Below, piece by piece: positions 22,692 to 34,300 of a DNA stretch of 64,000 bases. Under the pieces are notes generated by a model. It made no database searches. It saw nothing but the letters and a program-made list of their open reading frames with translations, and was not told the DNA's origin. Both the position numbers and the translations under genes were made by a program. This DNA is from Puccinellia tenuiflora (Eukaryota > Streptophyta > Magnoliopsida > Poales > Poaceae), in NCBI GenBank assembly GCA_012064385.1, contig QRDG01000060.1, positions 1,596,814-1,660,813 on the forward strand, written 5' to 3'. Positions within the stretch are counted from its first letter, which is position 1. Every line of letters begins with the position of its first letter.

Positions 22692-23826
22692 TGAAAGTGC
22701 ATGGTTGCCCCCATGCATAGTTTTGGTAATTTATGACAATCTCTATGGACTAATATTTGCATTGAGCTATATTTGTAGGTGTCCATTAGCTTGCTTGTCA
22801 CCATTTGTTGGAGTCAAGGTCTTGCTTATTCTCCATGTGTTGGAGTCAAGGTTTAGGGAAGAAGATCATTTGTTGATCAAGGCCAAGGTGTTCGTCATCA
22901 AGACAAAGGACAAGTGAAGATATGCCGAAGAGGTGCTTCTCCCATCTTGGTGTATGGGGGAGCCACATGTTAATCTTCACCAAGCAAAGCACAGTCAGGA
23001 AGGTGGTTCGTCTTGAGGAGATGAAGATCGTCTCCATCGACCTCAAGTGGATTAAGGCGCAAGGGAAAGGTATGATCTTGATAGGGTTTCTATTTTACCG
23101 GTCTCATGATGTTAGTTGAGAGACCGGGTTATAGGATAGATAGCCGTACTATCAAGAGTGGCTCTCGACCGAATATCATGATCGTATCGTCGTAGAGAGC
23201 ACAAACCTTTGCATCCATGCAATCATCTTTATTGGTTCTTATTTGGCTCTTATCGTGGTGTGGTCTTGGTGCTTGTCATGACAAAGCCAAGTTCACCGAA
23301 AACGGTTTGCATATGCGTCTTCTATTGTGGTTTCGGTATTGGAGATTTTGCCGGTTCATCCGTGCGGAAGATTTATTTCTTCCATTTCTTTGCAAAATCT
23401 CCATTGCTTGTTTGCCATTTACAAAGGTTGCTTTTGTTGTCCTCTTTCCAACAAATTTGGTTTCATCCTTTTTGGACTTCAATTGCAAAAGTTATTTTTC
23501 GGTTTGCGAAATAGAGGTTTAACTTTTCTCCATGTGCTTTTATAATATCTTGTTGGACTATGATGTTTCTCTGCATGATCTTTTAGAGCTTTTCATTGCA
23601 AGTCCAATGAGCCCAAGATAATCGAAAACGGAGTCCGGATGCAAAAGATATGCCCGTTTTCGTTATGCTCATTCTACAGTTTTTCAGAGGGGCAGAATTC
23701 CAGTCCGGGTTCCGGAAATTCCAGCCCCGGCAGTTCCGGCCTGTACCCCGGAATATCCGCCCTATTTTTCCATCCGAGAATTTTGGCTAAGTCTTTTTCG
23801 CGTTTCTCTCTGGAGGGGTTCCGGAA
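22692..23826 (+). mobile_element. Unclassified LTR-like insert G (truncated)
   Basis: The sequence starts TGAAAGTGCATGGTTGCCCC with TG, as an LTR would, and contains CCGG-rich stretches (GTTCCGGAAATTCCAGCC) near its right end. No coding frame with a recognisable domain was seen. It stops at an N (23827) without a CA end or a matching target duplication, so its right part is missing. Confidence 0.5.
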
Positions 23827-23827
23827 N

Positions 23828-24549
23828 AGAATAAAATCTAACCTTTAAAGAAATGTTTGCAAAAACTTGCATCTATGCCAAAGACCTGAGGTTTTGGCCG
23901 TAGCTAGTGCATGAAACACCTTATCTCTACAGATTCTGAACTTGCTGAGTAACGCTGTTACTCACCCCTTCCTATTTGACCCCCTGCTTAGACTTTTGGA
24001 GCCATCAAGGGCGTTGCTAGATATCCATCACGACCAAAAGAGGAGGTCTTCCACAAGGAATCAAGTCGACCTGGTGGAGCTTGAAGGAGTGGACCGCTAC
24101 TTCACCAACAGAAGAATGACAACAACCATGGCAATGGAGGGGCAATGACAGCAGTGTCAATAGCATACACAAAGACCACACTGCCAATGGAGGAGACAAC
24201 ATCTATTGGAAGGAGGAGTACAACCCTGGATAAAGATGTTCCAGATGGAATCAATTAGGGCTATGACAATAGTAGTAGTGGATTAGGAATAGAGCTAGAG
24301 CTGATCTCTAGCTTAGTGATACGAATTGGATCTTTTCTGGATTTCATTTGTATGAGACTTGCTTTTATATAAAGGAAGTTCTCGAGATTTTGTATTGAAT
24401 GTTGTTGTAATCCTATAGTGTTACCTTGGACCTGCTATGTTTCTGTTGTACTACTCTGAGGGATGTAATATTCACGGATAAGTCCTTCTGTGAGTGTTAT
24501 GTCAACGACTTGCGCACTACAACATGCAGTGGTGTGCTGGGTCACCGCA
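23828..24549 (+). mobile_element. LTR F, third segment (3' end)
   Basis: This fits the U5-side end of a large gypsy LTR. It contains the run ATAAAGGAAGTTC, the phrase ACCTTGGACCTGCTATG, and a terminus GGGTCACCGCA that parallels the E terminus GGTCACTACA. Joining it to F rests on that resemblance and on position. Confidence 0.55.
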
Positions 24550-25716
24550 TTTAAGCTATTCCGAGTATGTTTATCATGATACTTTGTATTATCTATACCT
24601 CTGAATTAAAATGCTTATGTTATTGATTGTTATGGGAAATTTTTGGTTAAATAGCTCTCACACATTACTATTGCACTTAATAAAACATGAACCATTGTGA
24701 TTAAAATTATGAAGTTGTGAGTTTGACAAGAGTCTTGGTTGCTAGTTAGCCCAAATGTGCTGTCACATGGCAAGCTTTCAACATTGCACTAAATTATATT
24801 TAGTTGATATCATGTACTTTTGTTTATGAATGCTTATCATGGTGCCAAATAAATATGAAAATTTAGTAGGTTTAAGTAGTTGTATAAATGGCTAGAGAGA
24901 TACCTGGGCCGCCAATCTAAGCCATGCTATCATGGTGGAAATTTACTTACATGCTATGTGAACCTTCAGTGATACGCCTCACAATAAAAGCTATACCAAT
25001 AGTAAATAAAAAGGGTGTTGAGATTGTTCCTTATGTTTGTTTGTCTTGTCATTTTGACATGGGCTTGTTCCATGTCCTAGGACAAGAGGTACCCTAGTTG
25101 ACCCTCTTAATGACGCTATTATACAATGCTTCTGATTGAACTTGCTTTGTTTCCCAAGTTGAGTAACACCACGGTGTAGGTACTCGTATTCAAGGGGCAT
25201 GAAACTTTCAACCATTGCTTTGTCAAGCACACTACTCATAATTGCTTTCACTTTAATCTTAGCAATTAAATATGCTATAATAAGGGGTAATAAGAGCTTG
25301 ATACCAATCAAACCACATTGCAAACATTAACTTAAGTAGAAGCATTTGGAAGATAGATGAAACTTGTTCATGTTTTTACCTCTACTCATATATATCTATC
25401 CAAAGTGTCCACCTTCTACATTCAGTTTTATAAGAGTACTCTATGACCATTATAGGATCTTTTTACTTTTCATTATGCATACATTCGGTCCATAGTACTT
25501 TCTTCTATGTTACACTTTGTGAATTATCATTTGAACATCCTTGCATTGAATATTTGATATCACTTTATTATCTATCTTGCATATTGCTATTCCTTTAAAG
25601 AATGAATCATTTTACTCTATGTAGCAATAATAATCATCTTAGATATCCTTTGTTAGTAATTAAATGCACAGTCCATGTTAGTTTTATCACCTTCATACTC
25701 GAGGACGAGTATAGGT
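24550..25716 (+). mobile_element. 3' internal region of a second Athila-like element (H)
   Basis: AT-rich noncoding DNA leads into a polypurine tract and LTR. I see no gag, pol or env frame in it. Confidence 0.55.
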
Positions 25717-25731
25717 TAAGCTTGGGGATGT
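25717..25731 (+). other. Polypurine tract of element H
   Basis: TAAGCTTGGGGATGT, preceded by CTCGAGGACGAGTATAGG, directly abuts the LTR start TGATGCATC. It is identical to the tract at 6286. Confidence 0.75.
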
Positions 25732-26756
25732 TGATGCATCTAAAATGCATATATGAACTTTGCATTGAATTACTTATATTTCAATCATATTTGCATGATA
25801 TAAGGGTTATATCATGATTTTATGTTGATTTTGGGAATATTTCACAGTTTCCCTAATTTTCTGGAATTAACCCTGCCCTGGCAGAAAACCCTATTTTTTA
25901 TATTTTTGAGTTTCAGGGACCCAAACGATGTCCAAATGACCTGAAAATTTAAGGGCATAATTTTTTGGAAGGAAGAAGGCGTATGAGCGAAGGAGGCGAA
26001 AAAGTGGAGGCCCAAGGGCCAAAACACATAGGCCCACGCGGCCAAATTCTCTAACCGCGTGGGGCTAGGTGTTTTGGGCCTCGAGGCTCCGTTTGCGTTG
26101 ATCCTTCTTCCCCAAGCTTCGTCTTGACCTAAAAACGACTGTATAAATAGTCCCCGACGTTTTCCAGAAGGAGGCGGCCGCAAACACAGAAACAACGAAA
26201 CAGAGACCTGAAGCTACAGATTGGAGGGGGGCTGCCGGGGTGGTCCCCATCTCCCCCAATGACATCTCCATCGACTCCATGATGATAAGGGAGTAGTCTC
26301 CCTCGGGGCTGAGGGCTCATGCCGGTAGCTATGTGGTTTATCTCTCTCCCATGGTGTGATCTTTATGTGATCATGAGCTTTGTAATCTAGTTGAATCCAT
26401 AGATGTTACTCTTCATCATCTTATGAATTATGCTACTCAAGTGGTTTTATTAATGTAATTTCCAGAGTCACCTTTGTCCCATGGTGTGAAGTTGACAGTG
26501 TGTGCACCGTGTGTGGCTCTTAGGCTAAAGATTACATGAATACTTATCATGAGTTATTATTTGTGTTGGATGTCTCTATGATATTATGGTGTTTGTTAGT
26601 ACTATCTTTGGATGCGGATAGTAACTGCATGAAGTGTCCATAGATGTGGAATACGAACTTTAAGGTGTGCTTTTCGTAGCCCTACGCAACGGATTGATGT
26701 TCGTTATGCAACCGGAGGATAGTTCGGGGTAGCATAGTGAAGAGGAAATATCTATG
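25732..26756 (+). mobile_element. LTR of element H (right end interrupted)
   Basis: It starts TGATGCATCTAAAATGC directly after the polypurine tract and runs until element A begins at 26757. No CA end or primer site is seen, so the LTR is cut by A. Its sequence differs from the LTR at 6301 apart from the shared preceding motif. Confidence 0.65.
26142..26149 (+). promoter_or_regulatory. Putative TATA box in LTR H
   Basis: TATAAATA is followed 8-12 bases later by a GC-rich stretch, about 410 bases into the LTR. Confidence 0.5.
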
Positions 26757-27219
26757 TGTCGTGGGGTTACTCTTTGACTAACCCACGGTGGTGATACCTG
26801 GGTCACGCCAAGTCCATCAACCCTATGGCGAGGGCTCAAGGAAGGCCCAAGGAGGACGACGTGCGGCCCAAGATAGTCCATGTTAGGTCATCAGCTTCGT
26901 TCATCCTGTAAGTGCCATCGGCACCGTTCACCCGAGACCTAGCCTATCATATAAAGGCTAGGAGGGTCCCCTCGTCTAGGGTAACGCATACGCTCATGCT
27001 CATAGCCGCCACAAACCCTAGCGAGATTGCCATCTCGCCATTGTAGCCACACTCAACATCAATACCAGACAAGCAGGAAGTAGGGTTTTATCCTTCGGGA
27101 GCCTGAACTTGGGTAAACGCCTCGCCTGTTAGCCGTCGTGATCACCAGCGCTCATCTCTCTCCCCCTCAATCAACCCGGGGTACTCGACCCAGGGATTTG
27201 CCGAGTCCCAGCCTCGTCA
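26757..27219 (+). mobile_element. 5' LTR of gypsy element A (about 460 bp)
   Basis: The LTR runs from TGTCGTGGGGTTACTC to GCCTCGTCA and is followed at once by ATTGGCGCCGTCTGTGGG, a junction typical of grass gypsy elements. The left boundary could be two bases earlier. The matching 3' LTR is not in the window. Confidence 0.7.
26950..26956 (+). promoter_or_regulatory. Putative TATA box in LTR A
   Basis: TATAAAG in CATATAAAGGCTAGG, about 190 bases into the LTR. Confidence 0.5.
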
Positions 27220-27238
27220 ATTGGCGCCGTCTGTGGGA
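27220..27238 (+). other. Primer-binding region of element A
   Basis: ATTGGCGCCGTCTGTGGGA directly follows the LTR end. I do not assign the tRNA. Confidence 0.55.
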
Positions 27239-27257
27239 AAGAACGAGCGCTGGAAGC

Positions 27258-28417
27258 ATGGTCGCACCGGCCCCATCAACCTTGAAGATCGACGCCTGCA
27301 CCAGGGAGCCAATCTGCTTCGGCTCCCTCGAGTACGTCTGCCACCCGCCGGCTCATCGCTCGGTGTACGCTGAACTGCGTGAAGGTATGTCGATCACCTT
27401 TGGTACCATGCACTACCTCATAGACAGCCGCGGAACACTCCGATCTACGGCGGCCGCGCTACGCGCGGTGGAATCACCCGCATCTGCCACGACTACAACG
27501 ACCACGTCATCACCTGCCGTGATCGCATCTACCGCGACTGCGGCGATCGCATCTTTGACTGCCGCGAAGATCGCGCTCACCTCGACTACACCAACTGCCT
27601 CCACGGCGAAGATCGCGCCCAACGCGACCATAATACCCGCATCTCCGGCTGCCAAGGAGATCGCATCGGCTGCGACCCCTGCGCGGATCAAGTCTACTTC
27701 GACTACCTTGATCGCGTCGTGGGCAAGGCCAAGACCTACATCGACTCCGACTACGTTAGCCACGCCTTCACACCGCGAGATCATCCACAAGCCAATCGCA
27801 CCCGCGTCGACGACAGTGACTCCATTCCTCGCGTCCGTGGTGATGGTCGCGAAACTCTACGGAAAGAGCCTCAATGGCGACTGTGGTACCCACCACGTTG
27901 CAGCCATTTTCGACTCCGAGCACGGCTCGGACGAAGGAAGCAGCAGTGGAAGCATCAGCCCCACTCCCCAGATTTACCCCGCACAAGTCTACATGGCCGG
28001 CCCGTCGGGGGCCAACGGCGACGAACCCGCATATCCACTGGAGGTAGTCATGCCGGACCAGGTGACGCGACTCACCATCACCCGCGACATGGCAATCAGA
28101 GCCCTGAAGCACGTTGAGGAGGGCACGTACACCCCACCAGACGCACCCCGAGAGGACCTTATGGCGGTCCAGTACCTGCTACGGAAGGAAGGCGAACGAC
28201 TCCGCGCAGAGAAGGCCGAGCTACTCCGACGCAAGGAGGAAGCCGACGCGGCTAGTGCCAGGAGGGCCGCTTATTCATTTACTGCTGCCTCGACAGAGGT
28301 CTCGCAAGGAGCAAGGCGCCACAGGGCCCGCGTGCCCCGGATGACAGAGGCCGAACGCACCGGAATCACCCGCAATCTCGAATCGTCATACATGACTGAA
28401 GATGCAGACGGGATATC
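27258..28417 (+). pseudogene. Element A gag, N-terminal part (truncated by B)
   Basis: The chosen ATG at 27258 is the first after the primer region and begins MVAPAPSTLKIDACTRE. The frame has a clear protein-like start and end, but between about 27460 and 27790 it turns into Ala/Thr-rich sequence while the +1 frame reads a charged repeat (DRIYRDCGDRIFDCRED). A C-terminal coiled-coil-like stretch (LLRKEGERLRAEKAELLRRK) precedes the break, where the LTR of B starts at 28418. No gag core or zinc knuckle is reached. Position after LTR and primer site supports gag. Confidence 0.6.
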
Positions 28418-28992
28418 TGATGGGGGGATACTTTACAGGTAGGCCCATGGACCCGGAAAGTAGACCCGCCAAGACCAAGAAGGCCAATGCCGAGTCACGA
28501 GACGAGTCACATGGGCTGGACTGGAGACAAGCCGACCAAGGCCCGTGTGGAGAAAGAGGCTCGTCCAAAGGAGTCCAAGTACAACCCGGAGTCTAACTTG
28601 GAAGACCAAGACGTAGAGTAGGACTCCGTGTTCTAGTGTGACTCGGTATAGCCTGTAAGTCCAGGGACCCGGCAGACTTTATAAGCAGGGTCCTGGACCT
28701 TAGATCGATGAGCTTAAACCAGGAGAGACAAGCCCCATCAAGTTAGAGATACCTTAGCCACCAGAGAGAAGTCGCCGGCTCCTGAGTTGTAGGAGCCGGG
28801 TCCTTGTAATCGAGATCTAATCAAGAGCAATAACATAGAAGCAGGAAGTAGGTCTTTACCTCTAATCAGAGGGGCCGAACCTGGGTAAATCCTTGTTCCT
28901 TGGCGAGATTAATTGTTCCTACGTACTTCAATCACCAATGGCCCAGAACTCATCTTCCCTGAGGAAGAACTTGCCGTGACAACCCCACGACA
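28418..28992 (+). mobile_element. 5' LTR of Tat-type element B (575 bp)
   Basis: It starts TGATGGGGGGATAC and ends CCCCACGACA, followed by GTTGGCGCCCACCGTGGGG. Two further LTRs of this family lie at 58818-59397 and 61075-61623. A weak TATA-like TTATAAGC is near 28680. The left flank is ATATC; no matching right flank was found. Confidence 0.85.
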
Positions 28993-29014
28993 GTTGGCGC
29001 CCACCGTGGGGCCT

Positions 29015-31306
29015 ATGGTGACAAAAGGAGTTGAGATCGTTGGAGCGGCTCGTCAGGATATGGAGAAACTCTCCATCGGGCGAGTCTACACTGATGAACA
29101 TGGTGAAACCGAGATTGATGACTCAGGCTGGACTTCGGAGATGAACGAAGTCGACGAGGGCTACCAGCTTGTCTTCGGAGGAATCAACATGTTCGTTGGG
29201 ATGGTTTGCGCGTCGGGTCTTCGCGTGAACTCGGCAGAATCAGTATCAGAGCCAACCGTTGTCGTCGAGTCTGACGGCGAGGAGTCGGTCGGAACTTCAG
29301 AGGTCGGCATCATCGCCGAGTCTGAGGAACCCCAAGCTGAGAAACCAGAGATGCTGCAAGAGTCAGATTCAGATTACGATGCAGATTCAGAGTCTATCTT
29401 ACCCTTGTTTGAAGATCGGCTTGGGTATGGGATAGAGGAAGAAGAGTATGAGGAGTCGCCTGTACGCGCCCGTGTTGTGGGAGTCTACATGTCTGGAAAC
29501 GCTGGAAATCAGTTTGATCCGGCTCTGTTGACAAAGGAAATTAACGCAAATAATGCCGCAGAGAGGGCGGCCGAGTTAGCCAATGCTCGTACTGCGTTGG
29601 AGAGGCAACTAGCTGATATCACAGAAGCAAATCGTAGACTGGCCGAAGAGCGGGCCCGAGTCCAAGATGAAGCTCAAGTTGTGCGGAGGCGTCGCGAGGA
29701 GCTTACTTCAATTCAACACCGCAGAGCCAGGAGTCGCTTGCATGATGGAGTCCACATCAATCCAACCAATTTATTCACCACGCCTAATGGTCCAGGCAGA
29801 GGAGACGGACTAGGAGGCTCAGCGGCAGCAGGAGGCGCCGCAGGAGGAGGAACAGGAGCACCACCACCACCACCACCACCCCCAGAAGGACCGGGAGGCA
29901 GCCGTATCAACGGACCACCGCCTGAAGGAGGAGTCGGAGGAGGAGCATCTGGTGGCTTAGGGTCTCAGCCTAATAGATTTCATACTCCAGAGGGACATTA
30001 CTCTAATCCTATGGACAACGTACATGCGGCGACTCTGAGATTGGAGAATATTGTGGTACCAGAGGGACCAGCAGGACAGGAGACTTGTGAGGCTATCGAG
30101 CTACTGAAAACAGCTTTGACTCAGCAAGCTTTGTATCCAACTTTTCCAGATGCGAGTAGACTACATTCAACACCCTTTAACTCAGGTACGAGGAGTCGGC
30201 ACGGTGAGTCCAACCCGGCCAACTCTACAAGTGCAAGGCGTCGTGAGCAAGAGAGGAATCGCGCAAATATACCAACTACTTCACGAGCTCAGCTAGTGGT
30301 TGATGAAGCAAGGCAACGACGAGAAAGAGAAGCAGCAAGAGCTCGGGAGACAGAGAGGGACAGAGCGTTAGTTGGTGCAGCTAACCCGCCTCAGCCAACC
30401 CGGGTGCACGAAGAGGTGACTTCTCCTGGTGTTTCCCCAGCGTTAACAGGACCAGAGTGCCTGTCTGATGCCATCAGGTCCGAGTCCTTCCCCAGCAGTT
30501 TAAAGGAGCCGCGCAAGGTTCCAAACTATGAGCCCAACATGGACCCGACCTCTTGGTTGGGTACATACGAGATGGCGATGAGTATTCGCAATGCCACAGG
30601 TAATTTGTGTGCCAAATTCATGTATCTTATGATGGAGGGAGCAGCCAAGGTTTGGATGCGCAACTTGCCTCCTAGGTCAATCAACTCTTGGGTGCAATTG
30701 AAGGCGGCTTTTATTCAGAACTTCCAGGGCACATGCAAAAAGCTCAGCATCATCGAGGACCTGGAGCGGTGTGTCCAGAGGAAAGGCGAGTCAGCAAGGC
30801 ACTGGATGAAGCGGGTCTCAGAGATCATTAACTCCTCACAAGGACTCCCACCAGTTTCAGTACTAATGGCGATGGAGAGAAATTGTAGCTATAATCCCTT
30901 GAGTTGGAAGCTAGGTCGCATGAAGGAGAGTCTGAATCAGGGTATTCCCCTGACAATCGGTGAGATCATGGCAGGTGCTAATAAGCACGCTGCCACAGAC
31001 AAAACAAAGGATCAGGAGGAAGGGGCTAAAGGACAAGGTAGCAACGGTCAGAATCAGAACCAGAATCAAAACCAGAACCAGGGTGGTAGCAAGCGGCCGT
31101 ATGGTGACAACTCTGACCTAGTAGCTAACACAAATACTGGGGTCAGGCACAAGGACAATAATGCTAATGGATACCAAGGCCGTACTCCAAGCACAGAGGA
31201 GGTCCTGAGAATTCCATGCCCTAAACACGCCAAGAACGGCAGATGCGGTCATACCTTGGGACAGTGCGTAGATTTGCAGCGCGCCGGGTTCCAAGGGCCG
31301 AGGTAA
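29015..31306 (+). CDS. Element B gag
   Basis: 763 residues from the first ATG after the primer region (MVTKGVEIVGAARQ). Residues about 1-160 are acidic; a coiled coil follows (RTALERQLADITEANRRL), then a Gly/Pro-rich segment with nine prolines. The gag core begins at DPTSWLGTYEMAMSI and contains GAAKVWMRNLPP and FIQNFQGTCKK. A Gln-Asn repeat precedes a CPKHAKNGRCGHTLGQC zinc-binding-like motif near the C-terminus. The stop at 31306 comes from a one-base shift, since the next frame continues with a Gly/Asn-rich tail that leads into protease. Gag packages the element RNA. Confidence 0.85.
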   Translation: MVTKGVEIVGAARQDMEKLSIGRVYTDEHGETEIDDSGWTSEMNEVDEGYQLVFGGINMFVGMVCASGLRVNSAESVSEPTVVVESDGEESVGTSEVGIIAESEEPQAEKPEMLQESDSDYDADSESILPLFEDRLGYGIEEEEYEESPVRARVVGVYMSGNAGNQFDPALLTKEINANNAAERAAELANARTALERQLADITEANRRLAEERARVQDEAQVVRRRREELTSIQHRRARSRLHDGVHINPTNLFTTPNGPGRGDGLGGSAAAGGAAGGGTGAPPPPPPPPEGPGGSRINGPPPEGGVGGGASGGLGSQPNRFHTPEGHYSNPMDNVHAATLRLENIVVPEGPAGQETCEAIELLKTALTQQALYPTFPDASRLHSTPFNSGTRSRHGESNPANSTSARRREQERNRANIPTTSRAQLVVDEARQRREREAARARETERDRALVGAANPPQPTRVHEEVTSPGVSPALTGPECLSDAIRSESFPSSLKEPRKVPNYEPNMDPTSWLGTYEMAMSIRNATGNLCAKFMYLMMEGAAKVWMRNLPPRSINSWVQLKAAFIQNFQGTCKKLSIIEDLERCVQRKGESARHWMKRVSEIINSSQGLPPVSVLMAMERNCSYNPLSWKLGRMKESLNQGIPLTIGEIMAGANKHAATDKTKDQEEGAKGQGSNGQNQNQNQNQNQGGSKRPYGDNSDLVANTNTGVRHKDNNANGYQGRTPSTEEVLRIPCPKHAKNGRCGHTLGQCVDLQRAGFQGPR

Positions 31307-34300
31307 CAATAATGGGTATAAAGGAAACAATGGAGCCGGAGGACCCGGCAATAATGGCGGAGGAGTCGGCAATAATCCAAACCAACCTCAAGGAGGAGGT
31401 AACCAGCAGGGCGGGTTCCAGCAGAACCCGAAGCAGCTCCATGACGGCAATGGGCAATATTATGTCACAACTCGGCAGCAAAACCCGAGTTGGGGCAGTT
31501 ACCATGTCTTCACAACAAGTACGTCCAAACGTTCCAAGAAGTTAAAGGTTAGAGCAGTTAATGCAGTAGAGCCGGCCCTTCCACAGTGGCTCAGGTGGTC
31601 AGAACAAACCATCACATGGAGTAGGGCAGATCATCCTCCAAGAGTCGACGACCCAGGGCAGCTAGCCTTGGTGGTGGCACCTCAAGTTGGGGGCTATACA
31701 TTGAACAAAGTGCTTATGGATGGTGGAAGTAGTATCAACATCTTATATTATGACACATTCAAGAGGATGCAGCTGCAAGATAGACAGCTAATTCCAACAG
31801 AGACAGTGTTCCATGGGATAGTACCAGGGAAATCGGCCAAACCCATTGGTAAGATTTATCCTGAGGTTGCTTTTGGCACAGTGGAGAATTTTCGTTCAGA
31901 GATTATGCCTTTTGAAGTAGTGGATCTTAAGAGTCCATACCATGCTCTCTTTGGTCGACCAGCATACTTTAAGTTTATGGCCAGACCATGCTATGTTTAC
32001 TTGAAGCTCAAGATGCCAGGTCCAGCAGGAGTCATTACAGTTAATGGCAGCAGACAGATGGCATTGGAGTGTGAGTTAGGTGATGCAGCTATGGCCGAGA
32101 CAGCTTGTGCTCAAGAGGAGCTGAAGTTTTACAAGGCAAACGTGGACCCGGAGGACAACTCGGTCCTTAAGAAGCCGGCCACAGAGGAGAAGATGAAATT
32201 CAAGTCAGCTCAGGACACAAAGCAAGTCGACTTTACCCCAGGTGATTCTTCCAAGCAGTTCACCATTGGGGCACACCTCTCTGATAAATAGGAAAGCGCG
32301 CTCGTCGAGTTCATCCGTGAGAATCGGGATGTCTTTGCATGGAAGCCATCTGACATGCCAGGAGTCCCGAGAGAACTCGCCGAGCACAGCTTACATGTCA
32401 ATCCTAATGCAAGACCAGTTAAGCAGGGTCTGCGCAAGTTTCATGATGACAGGAGGAAAGCCATAGGAGAAGAGGTGGCTCGGCTCCTCGCAGCCGAGTT
32501 CATCAAGGAGGTCTTTCACCCAGAGTGGGTATCCAATCCAGTGTTAGTACCAAAGAAAACAGGAGAGTTGCGTATGTGCATCGACTTCACGGGCCTAAAC
32601 AAGCATTGCCCTAAGGACCCGTTCGCATTACCTCGTATCGACCAGATCATCGACTCCACAGCGGGGTTAGAGTTGCTTTGTTTCTTGGATGCCTATTCAG
32701 GGTACCATCAGATCAGACTCAACATAGAGGATGAGCTGAAGACGTCTTTTATTACGCCCTTTGGAGCATTTTGCTACACAACAATGCCCTTTGGACTCAA
32801 GAACGCAGGAGCTACATATCAGAGATGTATCCAAAATTGTTTCAAGCAACAGATTGGGAGGAATATCCATGCTTATGTGAATGATGTAGTGGTCAAGTCT
32901 CAGAAGGCCGACTCTCTGATAGCAGACCTGATAGAAACCTTTGAGAACCTACGCAAGTACAAGATGAAGCTCAACCCGACCAAGTGTGTTTTTGGAGTCC
33001 CTGCGGGCAAACTCCTAGGCTTCATTGTTTCAGAGCGAGGCATTGAGGCAAATCCAGAGAAAATCAAGGCTATCCATAACTTGCAGAAGCCGACTTGTCT
33101 GAAGGACGTTCAAAAGCTCACTGGATGTGCGGCAGCTCTAAGCAGGTTTATTTCAAGACTCGGGGAGAAGGCGGGTCCTCTCTACCGACTCCTGAAGAAG
33201 TCAGATAAATTCCTATGGGATGAACAAGCCGACCGTGCTTTTGAGGAGTTGAAGAAAACTTTGTCAACAGCTCCAGTGCTTGCAGCTCCTACAGATAAGG
33301 AGCCCATGTTATTATATGTAGCTGCCAACGAGAGAGTTGTCAGTGCAGTAGTGGTCGTGGAACGAGCAGAGGAAGGAAAGGAGTATCCAGTACAGAGACC
33401 TGTCTACTACATCAGTGAAGTCCTCACAGAGTCAAAGCAAAGGTACCCACAGTGGCAGAAGTTGGTCTATGGAGTTTTTCTTGCAAGTAGAAAACTCAAG
33501 CATTATTTCCAAGAGCATCCAATTAAGGTGGTGAGTTCAGCGCCGCTGGCAGATATTATACGCAACAGGGAGGCAACAGGGCGAGTCGCCAAGTGGGCAA
33601 TTGAGTTGGGTCCTTATCATATCACATATGAGCCTAGGACGGCGATCAAATCTCAAGCTTTGGTTGATTTTGTCAATGATTGGACAGATTTTACATCTTC
33701 ACCAAATACCCCCTGCACCAAGTATTGGACAATGCACTTTGACGGATCCAGACAGTTAGAGGGCTCAGGAGCCGGTGTGGTGTTAACCTCACCCAAAGGA
33801 GATAAGTTGGCATATGTCCTTCAGTTGCATTTTGATTGCACAAACAACATGGCAGAGTATGAGGCTTTGCTACATGGCCTACGTTTGGCCAAGGAGATGA
33901 ACATCAAGCGTATCAGGTGCTTTGGAGACTCGGATCTCGTAGCTCAGCAAGTGTCTGGAACCTGGGACTCGAAGGATGCAAACATGGCGGCTTATAGAAG
34001 AGCAGTCGAACAGATAGCCGGGTTCTTTTCTGGTTATCAAGTGGAGCATATTGACAGGCGCAAGAACGAGGCTGCTGATGCGTTATCACGACTCGGCTCT
34101 CGTCGAGAGAAAGTACCACCGAATGTGTTCTTGGATGAACTCCACCATCCTTCAGTCAAATTACCCTCAGAGGAGGAGTTAGCCTTTCCAGACCCAGAAT
34201 TGGTGTTGGTAGCAGCAACACGAGCAATCCCAATGTGGACAGAGCCCTACCTAGCATATCTCCTGCGGGGTGAACTCCCAAAGGATGAAGTCAAGCAGAG

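Noticed and set aside
27413..28234. Minus-strand ORFs (81-125 residues) over gag of A
   Set aside because: They are the mirror of the gag coding strand; low-complexity Val/Ala-rich products.
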